Notes: generated by a model from the letters alone, not told the origin. A stretch of DNA of 64,000 nucleotides from JBMNGH01 sp050949725 (GCA_050949725.1 JBMNGH010000005.1:1-64000), one strand, 5' to 3'. Positions 43,455 through 52,636 are shown, counted from the stretch's first letter. Program-made: numbers and translations.

Positions 43455-44477
43455 TTATTCATCCTTTTTCACACCCAATAAATAACCTTCTTTTAAAGGG
43501 TCTTCTGGGTCCAATACAAAATTGTGAAAACCTGTGACATAAGCTGATCCACAAACCTCCGGAATCACTGCAGGAATACCTCCAACTTGAGATTCCTCTA
43601 CTACCCTCGCTCTAAAAATTGTCCCTATTAGGCTTTCATGGACGAATCGTTCCCCCTTTTTTACTTCGCCTTTTGCATACAGTGTGGCTAGCTTAGCAGA
43701 CGTCCCCGTCCCGCAAGGGGAACGGTCTATTGAACCGGGTGGAATGACAACGGCATTTTTGACATGAGCTTCAGGATGTGTAGGCGGCCCATAAAACTCA
43801 ACATGTGTAAGCCCTTTTATAAAGGTTTTTTCAGGATGCCGTACATCTAGCTGTGAATTGACTGCTTTTCTAATTAGCTTCCCCAAGCTTACGATTTTGT
43901 CTGCGTTTTCGGGTAAAAGTTCAAGTCCTATGGAAGATGCATCAACAAGTGCATAAAAGTTTCCTCCGTAAGCAATATCCATCTTTATCTTCCCTAATCC
44001 GGGCACGCTTACGGTTACTTCACTTTCATATAGAAATGATGGTATATTCTCGAACGTTACGCTTTTTGCAACACCGTTTTCTACTTGGACACTGACATCA
44101 ACAAGGCCCGCTGGCGTATCAAAGATTATCTTTGTTACCGGCTCTCGCACTGGTACAATTCCCGCTTCCACCATTGCGGTAGCGCAGCCAATCGTATCAT
44201 GCCCACACATCGGGAGATAACCTCCAACTTCTATATAAATTACACCCACATCTGCCCTTGGGTCACAAGGTTGTGTAATTACAGCTCCCGACATCACGCT
44301 ATTCCCCCTGGGCTCAAACATGAGCATTGTCCGCAGCCAATCAAGGTTGTCCCTCATATACAACATCTTCTCACTTATTGTCTTCCCTGGAATATGTGGT
44401 AGACCTCCGATAATGTTCCTTGTCGGCTCTCCTGCAGTATGAGTATCTATAGTTGAAATCAAACGGCTAAAGCGCAT
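43455..44477 (-). CDS. Proline racemase / 4-hydroxyproline epimerase family
   Basis: About 340 residues. Both catalytic cysteines are present, in YLPMCGHDTIG and IDRSPCGTGTSAKLA. This separates it from trans-3-hydroxyproline dehydratases, in which the second is threonine. The N-terminus (MRFSRLISTIDTHTAGEPTR) and the TGFHNFVLDPEDPL ending are very close to clostridial proline racemase (PrdF), which feeds D-proline reductase. The start at 44477 has a GGGGGTG site. A sigma-54 activator lies just upstream. No proline reductase gene (prdA, prdB) is in this window. Confidence 0.92.
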   Translation of the reverse strand: MRFSRLISTIDTHTAGEPTRNIIGGLPHIPGKTISEKMLYMRDNLDWLRTMLMFEPRGNSVMSGAVITQPCDPRADVGVIYIEVGGYLPMCGHDTIGCATAMVEAGIVPVREPVTKIIFDTPAGLVDVSVQVENGVAKSVTFENIPSFLYESEVTVSVPGLGKIKMDIAYGGNFYALVDASSIGLELLPENADKIVSLGKLIRKAVNSQLDVRHPEKTFIKGLTHVEFYGPPTHPEAHVKNAVVIPPGSIDRSPCGTGTSAKLATLYAKGEVKKGERFVHESLIGTIFRARVVEESQVGGIPAVIPEVCGSAYVTGFHNFVLDPEDPLKEGYLLGVKKDE

Positions 44478-44576
44478 TAAATCACCCCCAGTAATATTAA
44501 TGTACATACTTTTATAATGTATCAACTTTCCCAAAACAAGTTGTTTCAATTGACATTTAAATATTTGAATTACTTG

Positions 44577-46025
44577 TTAACTAATAGTATTTATATCGTC
44601 AGACTTTGTACCTATCCCATATTTTTTTATTTTATTATGGAGTGTCTGCCTCGGTGTCTTAAGAAGTCTTGCAGCCTTAGAGTAATTCCCTCCCGCCTTG
44701 TTTATAGCTTCTAAGATTAGGTTTTTTTCAAAATTGGCTACAGCGTCATTTAAAGGCGGTAAATAATCTCCCTGCTTGGAAATAAAAGGGTCCCTATCTT
44801 CTTGTCTGAAAACTCCAGATTCCTTGAATGGAATGTCTTTCTTCCTTATTATGTCATCTTCTGTAAAGTTCATTGCACTTTCTATAGCAGATCTTAATTC
44901 CCTCACATTTCCAGGCCAGGAATAATTTAAAAACATGTCAGTTACTTCCGCAGAAATACCTTTAACATTTCTTCCTAATTTTGTGTTGTAAAAAGATATA
45001 AAATATTCGACAAGGGGTATTATGTCTTCTTTTCTTTCTCTCAAAGGTGGAATGTTTAACGAAATCACGTTAAGCCTATAATACAAGTCTTGCCTCATCA
45101 GCTTTTTTTTAACTGCCTCAGCAGGTCTAATATTCGTCGATGCAATCACCCTCACATCAACGGTAACCGTCTTAGCTCCGCCTATCCTCCTTATTACTCC
45201 GTCTTGCAGTGCCCTCAAGAGCTTTGCTTGAAGCTCGATGTCCATTGAATTTATTTCGTCTAAGAAGAGTGTACCGCCGTTTGCAAGTTCAAAAAGCCCT
45301 TTTCGGTCTTTAGCCCCGGTAAAACTCCCCTCCGTTGTGCCAAATAGAATACCTTCAAGCAGGGTTTTGGGAAGCGCCGCACAGTTTTGAGCTATGAAAG
45401 GTTTTTTCTTTCGCAAAGGGTTCGAATTGTGAATAGCCTGCACGAGAAGTTCTTTTCCTGTCCCGGTCTCTCCATATACCAATATTGGAGAAGAGCTGTT
45501 AGCAGCCTTTTTTGCTTTGATTATCAACCTTTGCATCACGTCGCTTTTATATATCAAATCATTAAAAGTATAACTTGCCTTATTGCCGTTTTGTGCCTCC
45601 CTGTCAGAGGCCTTGTTGAAAAGTTCTTTTTGGAGCGACACTATCCTATCTGAAAGTTGCTTGACGGTTGCTACATCACGGTAAAGCTCAAAGGCCCCAA
45701 TTATTTTGTTTCCTTTGAGAAGGGGTAAAGTAGAGGTAAGTGTTGTCACCTGATTCCCAACAAAATTGGTGTAGGTCTGCACATAGTCGATTAAAGGCTT
45801 GCCAGTCTTTAAAACCCGATAAAATGTACTAGTCTGAGGAGTTAGGTTAGGGAAAATCTCAAGTATATTTTTACCTATAGCCTCTTTACTTCCGATTCCT
45901 CCTATTTGAGTCACGGGTTCATTATAATAAACCACATTTGCATTTGTATCAACGATTATTATACCCTGCTTAAGGTGTGTAAGCATAGACTCAAACAATA
46001 ATTTGTAATCAGCTCTATGTGTCAT
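44577..46025 (-). CDS. Sigma-54-dependent activator with PAS domain
   Basis: 482 residues. A PAS sensor (about 10-120) is followed by the AAA+ domain: Walker A VYGETGTGKELLVQAIH near 180, Walker B GGTLFLDEINSM, and the sigma-54 contact loop. That loop reads GSFTGA; the usual motif is GAFTGA. The C-terminal Fis-type helix-turn-helix is GNYSKAARLLKTPRQTLHNKIKKYGI. It resembles RocR and the proline-responsive PrdR. Its position suggests it activates the adjacent proline-racemase genes, but I could not find a clear -24/-12 (GG-N10-GC) promoter in the 99-base gap. Confidence 0.9.
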   Translation of the reverse strand: MTHRADYKLLFESMLTHLKQGIIIVDTNANVVYYNEPVTQIGGIGSKEAIGKNILEIFPNLTPQTSTFYRVLKTGKPLIDYVQTYTNFVGNQVTTLTSTLPLLKGNKIIGAFELYRDVATVKQLSDRIVSLQKELFNKASDREAQNGNKASYTFNDLIYKSDVMQRLIIKAKKAANSSSPILVYGETGTGKELLVQAIHNSNPLRKKKPFIAQNCAALPKTLLEGILFGTTEGSFTGAKDRKGLFELANGGTLFLDEINSMDIELQAKLLRALQDGVIRRIGGAKTVTVDVRVIASTNIRPAEAVKKKLMRQDLYYRLNVISLNIPPLRERKEDIIPLVEYFISFYNTKLGRNVKGISAEVTDMFLNYSWPGNVRELRSAIESAMNFTEDDIIRKKDIPFKESGVFRQEDRDPFISKQGDYLPPLNDAVANFEKNLILEAINKAGGNYSKAARLLKTPRQTLHNKIKKYGIGTKSDDINTIS

Positions 46026-46187
46026 AAGAAACCCCTCATTTCGGCCGCTGCTGCTTAATATCTAATTCTATTTTTGTTTTGCCTTTCCTCTTTATTTTCT
46101 AATCAATTTCAATAATGAACATAAAAACAGTGCATACTACAATATATTGCTAATAATTAGTATTACGGAAAAAATATGAATTTTTGA

Positions 46188-46193
46188 TATAAT
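46188..46193 (+). promoter_or_regulatory. Extended -10 promoter of the decayed small gene
   Basis: TGATATAAT gives TATAAT with the TG extension one base upstream. No strong -35 is seen. It lies 35 bases before the small frame starting at 46228. Confidence 0.4.
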
Positions 46194-46227
46194 GTACTTA
46201 TCACAAAAAATCCACAGAGGTAAAATA

Positions 46228-46471
46228 ATGATCGATGATAAGCGTAGAAAGCAGATTATGAAATCTATTAAAAACGAAAAAGATACCCGTTTCAGGCAAT
46301 CAGCTTTCGACGATATTCAACGTTACCCGACAGGTGATAGTACAAGATTGCGAACCTCAGGGCTGATGGGAATGCGAAGGTGTTCACCTTCAAACTGTAG
46401 AAGCCTTAAATAAAGATGCTTTAGTAAAGGCGGATTCCATTCTGGATAAAAAGGGCATATTGTTAAAATAG
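46228..46471 (+). pseudogene. Small decayed gene with frameshift and in-frame TGA
   Basis: A frame starts at ATG 46228 behind AGAGG and reads MIDDKRRKQIMKSIKNEK. After an A-rich stretch near 46270-46285 the protein-like reading moves to the +1 frame (IPVSGNQLSTIFNVTRQVIV, then QDCEPQG). It meets TGA at 46364-46366, then continues WECEGVHLQTVEALNKDALV and AD-SILDKKGILLK to TAG at 46469-46471. The composition of the +1 part is that of a real protein. I do not recognise the family. Decay by one frameshift and one nonsense change is the simple reading. A perfect hairpin just after the TGA is discussed as a possible SECIS-like element. Confidence 0.45.
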
Positions 46472-46644
46472 ACTAAAACTTATAGTAAAATTATCGTAGG
46501 CAAAATGAGAGTAAATAGAAATTCTTCTTGATTATACACCTGTATATACAATATATATTTAAAAATATATCTACGAAATCTAGGAAAAAATGATATATAT
46601 AACACACCTCATTACAGGTGCACTACTTACTGCTCTCGCAAGGT

Positions 46645-47076
46645 TTAAAGCAGGGCTATATCCCCATTGCTGTACAGTTTAAACCCTGAGTCCTTCAAGA
46701 TTTGTATCGCTTTTTCAGGATTATCTACTTTAAACAATATTAATGCCTTGTCTGCATTTCTCTTTAAAAAAGAATACACATATTCTACACTTATTTCGCC
46801 ATTTTCGAACACACGCAAAACTTCGTTAAGTCCCCCGGGGCTGTCTGAAACTTCTACTGCCAAGACCTCGGTCATGCTAACCGGAAAGCCAGCTTCTTTT
46901 ATCACTGAAGCTGCCTTTTCGGGATTATTCACAATCATTCTCACTATACCAAACTGTGAGGTATCAGCTATAGATATAGCACTAATATCTATGTTGTTTT
47001 CAAATAATACATTTGTCACCACTGCTAATTTACCCGGTTTATTTTCCAAAAAAACCGATATCTGCCTTACAAACAT
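46645..47076 (-). CDS. Tandem ACT-domain protein
   Basis: 143 residues forming two ACT folds: about 3-70 (RQISVFLENKPGKLAVVTNVLFENNIDISAISI) and about 72-140 (VLAVEVSDSPGGLNEVLRVFENGEISVEYVYSF). Proteins of this kind are regularly encoded next to phenylacetate-CoA ligases in anaerobes and archaea, where they are thought to sense aromatic or branched amino acids. It lies 28 bases downstream of the ligase in one operon. Confidence 0.9.
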   Translation of the reverse strand: MFVRQISVFLENKPGKLAVVTNVLFENNIDISAISIADTSQFGIVRMIVNNPEKAASVIKEAGFPVSMTEVLAVEVSDSPGGLNEVLRVFENGEISVEYVYSFLKRNADKALILFKVDNPEKAIQILKDSGFKLYSNGDIALL

Positions 47077-47104
47077 GTTGACCCCTCCTCAAAAATTGGC
47101 TCAG

Positions 47105-48400
47105 CTACATTTTTCTCTTATCAATAACCCTTTTCGACTTGCCTTCACTGCGTTCTATTGTATGAGGTTCTACAAGCCTTACATTTACATTTATTCCTAA
47201 AGTGGTGTATATATCTGAACTTATTTTTCGTCTTATACCCTCAAGTTTTCTGACCTCATCAGAAAAAAGTTTCTCGGAAACCTCAACTAAGATTTCTAAA
47301 CAATCCAGATTATCAACCCTGTCGACAATGAGCAGATAATGCGGTTCTGTTTCCCCTGTCTCCATTAATACGCTCTCTATTTGTGAAGGAAAGACATTTA
47401 CACCTCGGATAATAAGCATGTCGTCAGTTCTTCCCATAAGCTTTTGTATGCGGGCGTGTGTGCGGCCGCAAGCGCACTTTTCACGGCTTAGAGAGGTTAT
47501 GTCCCTCGTCCTGTAACGTATAACCGGAAGCCCTTCCTTATCTATAGTAGTAATTACAAGTTCTCCCTTCTCTCCATGCGGAAGAGGCTCTTCGGTGACC
47601 GGATCTATTATCTCTGGTATAAAGAAATCCTCAAATATATGAAGCCCATTCTTGTTCTGGCATTCACATGCAACACCTGGCCCCATTACTTCACTCAATC
47701 CGTATATATCGAGCGCTGTTATTCCCAGTTTTTCCTCTATCTGTTTCCGCATATTTTCAGTCCACGGCTCTGCACCGAATATCCCGGCCTTTAAGTTGAG
47801 TTCACTTGGGTCTATATTAAGTTCCTCCAAGGCTTCTGCAATATAAAGTGCATAGGAAGGCGTACATGCCAGGATCTCTGTGTTCAAGTCCCTCATTAAC
47901 ATAACTTGTCTCCGTGTATTTCCCCCTGATGTCGGAATAACGACTGCACCCAACTTCTCTGCTCCATAATGAAACCCGAGCCCTCCAGTGAAAAGTCCGT
48001 AACCGTACGAAACCTGCACTACAGATTCACGCCTACCGCCTCCCATCGTCAAACAGCGCGCAATAAGTTCTGCCCAATTTGATATATCTCTACGAGTGTA
48101 GCCAACAACAGTAGGCTTACCCGTAGTGCCTGAGGATGCATGAATCCTTATTATTTCACTCATTGGAACCGCAAACATACCGTTCGGGTAGCTATCCCTC
48201 AGGTCCTGCTTTGTGGTAAATGGCAGTTTTTTCAAGTCGTCTAGGCACTCAATATCTTCCGGTATTATTCCCTTTTGCTGCATCTTGCTTCTATAAGCTT
48301 CCACACTGTGGTATACACGGTCAACAGTCTCTTTTAATTTTTCCAGTTGATATACTTCAAGTTCCTCATGGGCCATACATTCTTTAGCTTTGTTCCACAT
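47105..48400 (-). CDS. paaK: Phenylacetate-CoA ligase
   Basis: A 431-residue AMP-forming acyl-CoA ligase. The phosphate-binding loop is IHASSGTTGKPTVVGYT (about 88-104). The adenylation motifs YGLSEVMGPGVACEC and the C-terminal hinge GRTDDMLIIRGVNVFPSQIE are those of PaaK; a four-cysteine-type patch (CACGRTHARI) is typical of anaerobic members. It activates phenylacetate or related arylacetates from aromatic amino-acid fermentation. The indolepyruvate oxidoreductase genes iorAB, often adjacent, are absent here. Confidence 0.94.
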   Translation of the reverse strand: MWNKAKECMAHEELEVYQLEKLKETVDRVYHSVEAYRSKMQQKGIIPEDIECLDDLKKLPFTTKQDLRDSYPNGMFAVPMSEIIRIHASSGTTGKPTVVGYTRRDISNWAELIARCLTMGGGRRESVVQVSYGYGLFTGGLGFHYGAEKLGAVVIPTSGGNTRRQVMLMRDLNTEILACTPSYALYIAEALEELNIDPSELNLKAGIFGAEPWTENMRKQIEEKLGITALDIYGLSEVMGPGVACECQNKNGLHIFEDFFIPEIIDPVTEEPLPHGEKGELVITTIDKEGLPVIRYRTRDITSLSREKCACGRTHARIQKLMGRTDDMLIIRGVNVFPSQIESVLMETGETEPHYLLIVDRVDNLDCLEILVEVSEKLFSDEVRKLEGIRRKISSDIYTTLGINVNVRLVEPHTIERSEGKSKRVIDKRKM

Positions 48401-48860
48401 TTTAAACCCCCTGAAATTATTGATTACTGCCTATTTTTGTTAAAATAATTATTGTAATCTTTAATGAATAGTCAAAGTATGTTATATAATTTGATTATAC
48501 AACATTAATATATTTAATTAAACACACCAAGCAAAAATCGTTATTAGTTATTTTTAATTCGGAAAGAACTGCTCATTACCGGGGAAATGAGTTAATGGCT
48601 TGATTTTGGCTTACAAAATTACATAGACTCAATCGAATGAAATTATTGCTAATAACCATTTACACACTAATTTAGACTTGATTTACGTTACACGTATTTG
48701 AAACCCAGCTGTCATAATGGTTTGAAATAAAGTAAAAAATATGATGCAAACTAGTAGGATTTGAGATAGTATTATATTTAGCAGTACATATCTTGAGATT
48801 TATATTTAACAAAATTGTTCAAAACAATCTTCAAGATAACCAAAATTAGGAGGCTTATTA
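48401..48860. other. Long AT-rich divergent intergenic region
   Basis: About 460 bases between the paaK start (minus) and the nitronate monooxygenase start (plus). It should hold both promoters. On the minus strand a TATAAT-like hexamer lies near 48493, and TTGACT near 48475, neither with a good partner. No hairpin terminator, repeat or small gene is convincing. Confidence 0.4.
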
Positions 48861-49934
48861 ATGAAACTTCCACAGCTCAAGATAGGAAATCTTATTGCAA
48901 CAATCCCTATTGTACAAGGAGGAATGGGGGTAGGTATATCTCTATCATCTCTTGCAGGATCTGTATCTTTAAATGGAGGAATAGGAACTATTTCTGGGGT
49001 GGAGATTGGTTTTAATGAGCCGGGTTTTTCTAATGATAAAAGCAAAGCCAATTCTAAGGCGTTAAAATACCATATCCATAGAGCCCGTGAGATTTGCAAA
49101 GACGGGGTACTTGGTATCAATATTATGACGGCACTTAATAATTTCGAGGAAGTTGTCTTGGATGCTGTAAAACAGAAGATAGATATAATTTTTTCCGGAG
49201 CAGGTTTACCTCTTAAACTCCCTAAGTTTACTAAAGGAACAAATACCAAGATTGCTCCAATTGTATCTTCCGGAAGAGCAGCGGCCATCATTTGTAAGAG
49301 TTGGGATAAGCATTATAATGTTGTCCCTGATGCTGTTGTGGTTGAGGGCCCTCTTGCAGGAGGTCATTTGGCTTTCACTGCCAAAGAACTGAGCGATCCC
49401 TCATATCGATTAATGTTACTTTTGAAAGATGTGCTCGAGGCGATAAAACCGTTTGAGGTTAAATATAAAAAAAAGATTCCTGTTATAGCAGCCGGTGGGG
49501 TCTACTACGGAAAGGACATAGCAGAACTTTTACATGCAGGTGCATCAGGTGTTCAGTTGGCCACAAGATTTGTAGCTACTTTTGAATGCGATGCTTCGGA
49601 ACATTTTAAACAGGCATACATAGACGCTGAAGTCGAAGATGTAAACATTATTGAAAGCCCCCTCGGCATGATAGGTCGTGCCATTAGAAATAAATTCTTG
49701 GATGATGTTGAAGAAGGCATAAAAAGACCTGTCAAATGTGCATATCACTGTCTAAAGCCCTGTAATCCTTCGACTACAACCTATTGTATAGCAGATGCTT
49801 TGATAAATGCACAGAGAGGCAAAATGAGCAACGGTTTTGCCTTTGCAGGGGCCAATGTTCATAGGATAAAAAAAATCATTTCAGTAAAGGAACTTATGGA
49901 ACAGCTAGTAAAAGAAGCAGAACAGTACTATTGA
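48861..49934 (+). CDS. Nitronate monooxygenase-like flavoprotein (NPD/FabK fold)
   Basis: A 357-residue FMN TIM-barrel protein. The motifs IPIVQGGMGVGIS at the N-terminus, VVVEGPLAGGHLAF with the catalytic histidine, VIAAGGVYYGKDIAELLHAGASGVQLATRF and the AFAGANVHRI ending match nitronate monooxygenase/2-nitropropane dioxygenase proteins of anaerobes. A cysteine-rich insert near residues 294-312 (CAYHCLKPCNPSTTTYC) is shared by the clostridial branch. The true substrate in anaerobes is uncertain; an enoyl-ACP reductase role (FabK) is less likely without a fatty-acid gene context. TAGGAGG precedes the ATG. Confidence 0.85.
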   Translation: MKLPQLKIGNLIATIPIVQGGMGVGISLSSLAGSVSLNGGIGTISGVEIGFNEPGFSNDKSKANSKALKYHIHRAREICKDGVLGINIMTALNNFEEVVLDAVKQKIDIIFSGAGLPLKLPKFTKGTNTKIAPIVSSGRAAAIICKSWDKHYNVVPDAVVVEGPLAGGHLAFTAKELSDPSYRLMLLLKDVLEAIKPFEVKYKKKIPVIAAGGVYYGKDIAELLHAGASGVQLATRFVATFECDASEHFKQAYIDAEVEDVNIIESPLGMIGRAIRNKFLDDVEEGIKRPVKCAYHCLKPCNPSTTTYCIADALINAQRGKMSNGFAFAGANVHRIKKIISVKELMEQLVKEAEQYY

Positions 49935-49947
49935 TGACTTTTTTTCA

Positions 49948-50850
49948 TTATTCTTGGGTTTGTTTTTCCATCTCCTTTATAGCATCTTGTATGTTTTTTT
50001 CCCCTATCGATGCCTTAATCTTTATTAAATTCGGGTCTTTTTCTATTATCGCCTGCTTCAGCTCCTTGAGAGAATACTCCAATTTGTTTGCAATTGAAAC
50101 ATCGTCCAGTTGTTGTTTTACTGTTTCCCATGTGCTCATGGCAGCTTCTATAGCAGTTAATCCTCTGCCTTGTTCACCTTTAAGGGATCTGTATACAGCA
50201 TCCCGGAGGTAGTAAAGGACTCTTCTTATATCAGGGGGTGATTTTACCTTAAACAAACCTTCAAATGCAACACTTTTTTCGTAAAGCCCATTTGAAGCTA
50301 TTATGCCTTCATACAGCTGCTGCTCGGTTAAAGTCACAGTCAGTTCATTAAGCTTGGCGCTAAATGAATCAGTCATCTCAATTGTAGCACCTGCTTTTAC
50401 CGCTTCGGATTGGAAATTATTCCATTGAGTATGGATTTCTGTAACAAACTTCTCCATTTTAGGCCAATCAACCTCTTGGGTTTGACCTCCTTTTTGTCCT
50501 TTGGAATCACTTTTTTTTCCGCTGTCTTGCTCCCCTTCGGTGGATTGCTCCTGACCTTTACCTCCCGACTGCTCATTTTCCTGGCCGGAACCTTGACTCC
50601 CAGAAGACTGACCGTTTGGAGGCGGGGCTGTCTGGGCTAAATAAACCTTTTCAAATTCTTTTACGGCTACCTCTATGCTTTCCTGAAGTTTAATCAAATT
50701 ATTTGATTCCTTTTTTTGGGCGCTCTCGTTTTGGGGTGGAGACTTTTCCGGTTTTTTTGAGCAGGCCGAGGTGCCTGATAGGCATAGTAACACAATCAAA
50801 AATACGAAATAATACATACAATACTTCACTAGTATCTTGTTCTTTTTCAT
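49948..50850 (-). CDS. Predicted lipoprotein with a low-complexity linker
   Basis: 300 residues. A signal peptide (about 1-31) ends in a lipobox-like SGTSAC, so cysteine 32 should be lipidated and membrane-anchored. Residues about 75-125 are a Gly/Ser/Gln/Glu/Lys-rich linker (NGQSSGSQGSGQENEQSGGK and similar). The C-terminal half is alpha-helical (about 130-300) with no recognised family. It converges with the nitronate monooxygenase gene, 13 bases apart. Confidence 0.75.
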   Translation of the reverse strand: MKKNKILVKYCMYYFVFLIVLLCLSGTSACSKKPEKSPPQNESAQKKESNNLIKLQESIEVAVKEFEKVYLAQTAPPPNGQSSGSQGSGQENEQSGGKGQEQSTEGEQDSGKKSDSKGQKGGQTQEVDWPKMEKFVTEIHTQWNNFQSEAVKAGATIEMTDSFSAKLNELTVTLTEQQLYEGIIASNGLYEKSVAFEGLFKVKSPPDIRRVLYYLRDAVYRSLKGEQGRGLTAIEAAMSTWETVKQQLDDVSIANKLEYSLKELKQAIIEKDPNLIKIKASIGEKNIQDAIKEMEKQTQE

Positions 50851-51017
50851 ACAAAATCACCTAACCTAATATATTTCGGGGATTATAAAGCTCTATTATG
50901 TATAATTCCCATACATAAAACCCTCCATACATTAAGAGCTGCTTTGCAAAAAATAACAGAGATCATAAAATGCGGATTATAGTAGATAAAGAAAATTCGA
51001 GCATAAAAAAAAACGAA

Positions 51018-51053
51018 GCGAATGTTTGTAACTTTAAAGTAACAAACATTCGC
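51018..51053 (-). terminator. Terminator of the fabZ operon
   Basis: GCGAATGTTTGT (51018-51029) pairs perfectly with ACAAACATTCGC (51042-51053), with an inner ACTT/AAGT extension. On the minus strand a T-run follows a few bases later. It ends the long mbl-flgFG-fabZ gene group. Confidence 0.8.
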
Positions 51054-51065
51054 CAAACGACTTTT

Positions 51066-51503
51066 TTAGCATTCGTTTTTATCAACGAGTGCAAATATCA
51101 GCTCTCCTTCTGCTGCAACCTCTCCATCCACAAGCGCCTTTGCTTTGCCTTTGCCGATCGAACCCTTGAGCTTGGTCAATTCCACTTCAAGCCTGATTGT
51201 GTCACCCGGAATCACCTGTCTTTTAAACCTCATGCGATCAATCCCGGCAAAAAGGGCAAGCTTATCCCTATGTTCTTTCGCACTTAAAACGGCACAAGCC
51301 CCAACCTGTGCGAGAGCTTCGACTATAAGCACGCCTGGCATGACAGGTCTTTCCGGAAAATGACCTTCAAAAAACTGTTCGTTTGCAGATACATTTTTTA
51401 TTCCGACGGATCTCTTCCCTTCTTCAAGTTCCACTATCCTATCGATGAGCAGAAAAGGGTACCTGTGCGGCAAAATTTTTTTAATATCTTCAATATTTAG
51501 CAT
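51066..51503 (-). CDS. fabZ: 3-hydroxyacyl-ACP dehydratase FabZ
   Basis: 145 residues. The hot-dog-fold dehydratase of fatty-acid elongation, with the active-site segment LPHRYPFLLIDR, FEGHFPERPVMPGVLIVEALAQ (catalytic histidine and glutamate) and KRQVIPGDTIRLEVEL. A TTG two codons earlier is an alternative start behind GAAGGGA. It closes the flagellar/cell-shape group as in Bacillus, where fabZ (ywpB) follows flhP. Confidence 0.95.
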   Translation of the reverse strand: MLNIEDIKKILPHRYPFLLIDRIVELEEGKRSVGIKNVSANEQFFEGHFPERPVMPGVLIVEALAQVGACAVLSAKEHRDKLALFAGIDRMRFKRQVIPGDTIRLEVELTKLKGSIGKGKAKALVDGEVAAEGELIFALVDKNEC

Positions 51504-51546
51504 GAACAAAAAATCCCTTCAACATTATTTTACAGTAAAAAATCTT

Positions 51547-51816
51547 TTAATCGGACATATATGATGAAAGCTGGTCGTAGAGCCTTTCTGCCACACCAAA
51601 AGCTCCGGTTTTGGCCAATTGTTCAGAGAGGGCTTCATCATACATCGATTGAGCCATCTGAAAAGCAAACCCTTGGTCCAAAAAACCACTTTTGGGTATA
51701 GAGTTTTTCATTGCCTTTAAAAGATATCCGACAAACAGTGATTCAAATTGAAGACATGCATTTTTTAGCTCTGCCTTTTTATCGATTAATTGATATGCAC
51801 CTGTCTCAATTCGCAA
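51547..51816 (-). CDS. Rod-binding protein, FlgJ N-terminal domain
   Basis: About 89 residues with the FlgJ rod-cap motif LKNACLQFESLFVGYLLKAMKNSIPKSGF and the GFAFQMAQSMYDEALSEQLAKTGAFGVAE core. It lacks the muramidase domain of proteobacterial FlgJ, as usual in Firmicutes. The TTG at 51816 follows AAGGGG by 9 bases; the longer frame starts inside flgG. It caps or chaperones rod assembly next to the two rod proteins. Confidence 0.8.
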   Translation of the reverse strand: MRIETGAYQLIDKKAELKNACLQFESLFVGYLLKAMKNSIPKSGFLDQGFAFQMAQSMYDEALSEQLAKTGAFGVAERLYDQLSSYMSD

Positions 51817-51829
51817 CTTGTACAACCCC

Positions 51830-52636
51830 TTATCGCCGTAGATTATTTGCCTGCCCCAGCATTTCATCTGCCGTCTGTATTGCTTTTGTATTTATCTCAT
51901 AAGCCCTTTGGGCAGTTATCAAGTTGACCATTTCCTCTACTACCTGTACATTTGAAATTTCCAGAAAGCCTTGAAGTATGGAACCGTATCCTGGGTCATC
52001 CTCATCTCGCATTAACAAATATTCCCCGGAGGTTTCACTCTGTTCAAACATGTTGCCGCCGATAGACATAAGGCCTTGAGGATTTAAGAAAATAGCTAGG
52101 CCGATCCTGTCTAACTCATCAACCCTTCCCCTCTCATCTACCGCCGTGATAAGCCCTTTGCTAGAAATGGAGATATCCGTATATTCTTCCGGAATGGAAA
52201 TATAGTCTTCATCTTCGCTCAATACCATATAACCTTCAGATGTCACCAAATACCTGTCATCATCGTCAACCGAAATCTTAAAGGCCCCATCGCGTGTAAA
52301 CAGTCTCGTTCCGTCAGGTCTTTCGACAATAAAAAAGCCTTCACCTCCAATTGCAAGATCTAACGAGTTGTCTGTTTGGATTAAATTTCCTTCCGTAAAA
52401 AACCTCGTTGTCGCCGACGGCCTCACACCATGACCTGCCTGTATCCCAACAGGAGGCCCTTGCCCCCGCTCATATACACTTGGTCTTTTTATAACTTCGT
52501 ACAGTAAATCCTTGAATTCAGCCCTGGATTTTTTAAAACCAGTCGTGTTTACGTTTGCCAGATTGTTTGAAATGATATCAACATTGAGTTGCTGAGCTTG
52601 CATTCCTGAGCTAGCACTCCAAAGTGCACGCATCAT
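51830..52636 (-). CDS. flgG: Flagellar distal rod protein FlgG
   Basis: About 268 residues. The N-terminal MMRALWSASSGMQAQQLNVDIISNNLANVNTTGFKKSRAEF is the flagellar rod signature, and the C-terminal VQVVEEMVNLITAQRAYEINTKAIQTADEML is the matching coiled coil. The start at 52636 has a GGAGGG site; the frame extends 22 codons upstream. It corresponds to flhP of Bacillus in the same gene order. Confidence 0.93.
   Translation of the reverse strand: MMRALWSASSGMQAQQLNVDIISNNLANVNTTGFKKSRAEFKDLLYEVIKRPSVYERGQGPPVGIQAGHGVRPSATTRFFTEGNLIQTDNSLDLAIGGEGFFIVERPDGTRLFTRDGAFKISVDDDDRYLVTSEGYMVLSEDEDYISIPEEYTDISISSKGLITAVDERGRVDELDRIGLAIFLNPQGLMSIGGNMFEQSETSGEYLLMRDEDDPGYGSILQGFLEISNVQVVEEMVNLITAQRAYEINTKAIQTADEMLGQANNLRR

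Noticed and set aside
43455..44477. trans-3-hydroxy-L-proline dehydratase
   Set aside because: Both catalytic cysteines are present (MCGH and SPCGTG); the dehydratases have threonine at the second.
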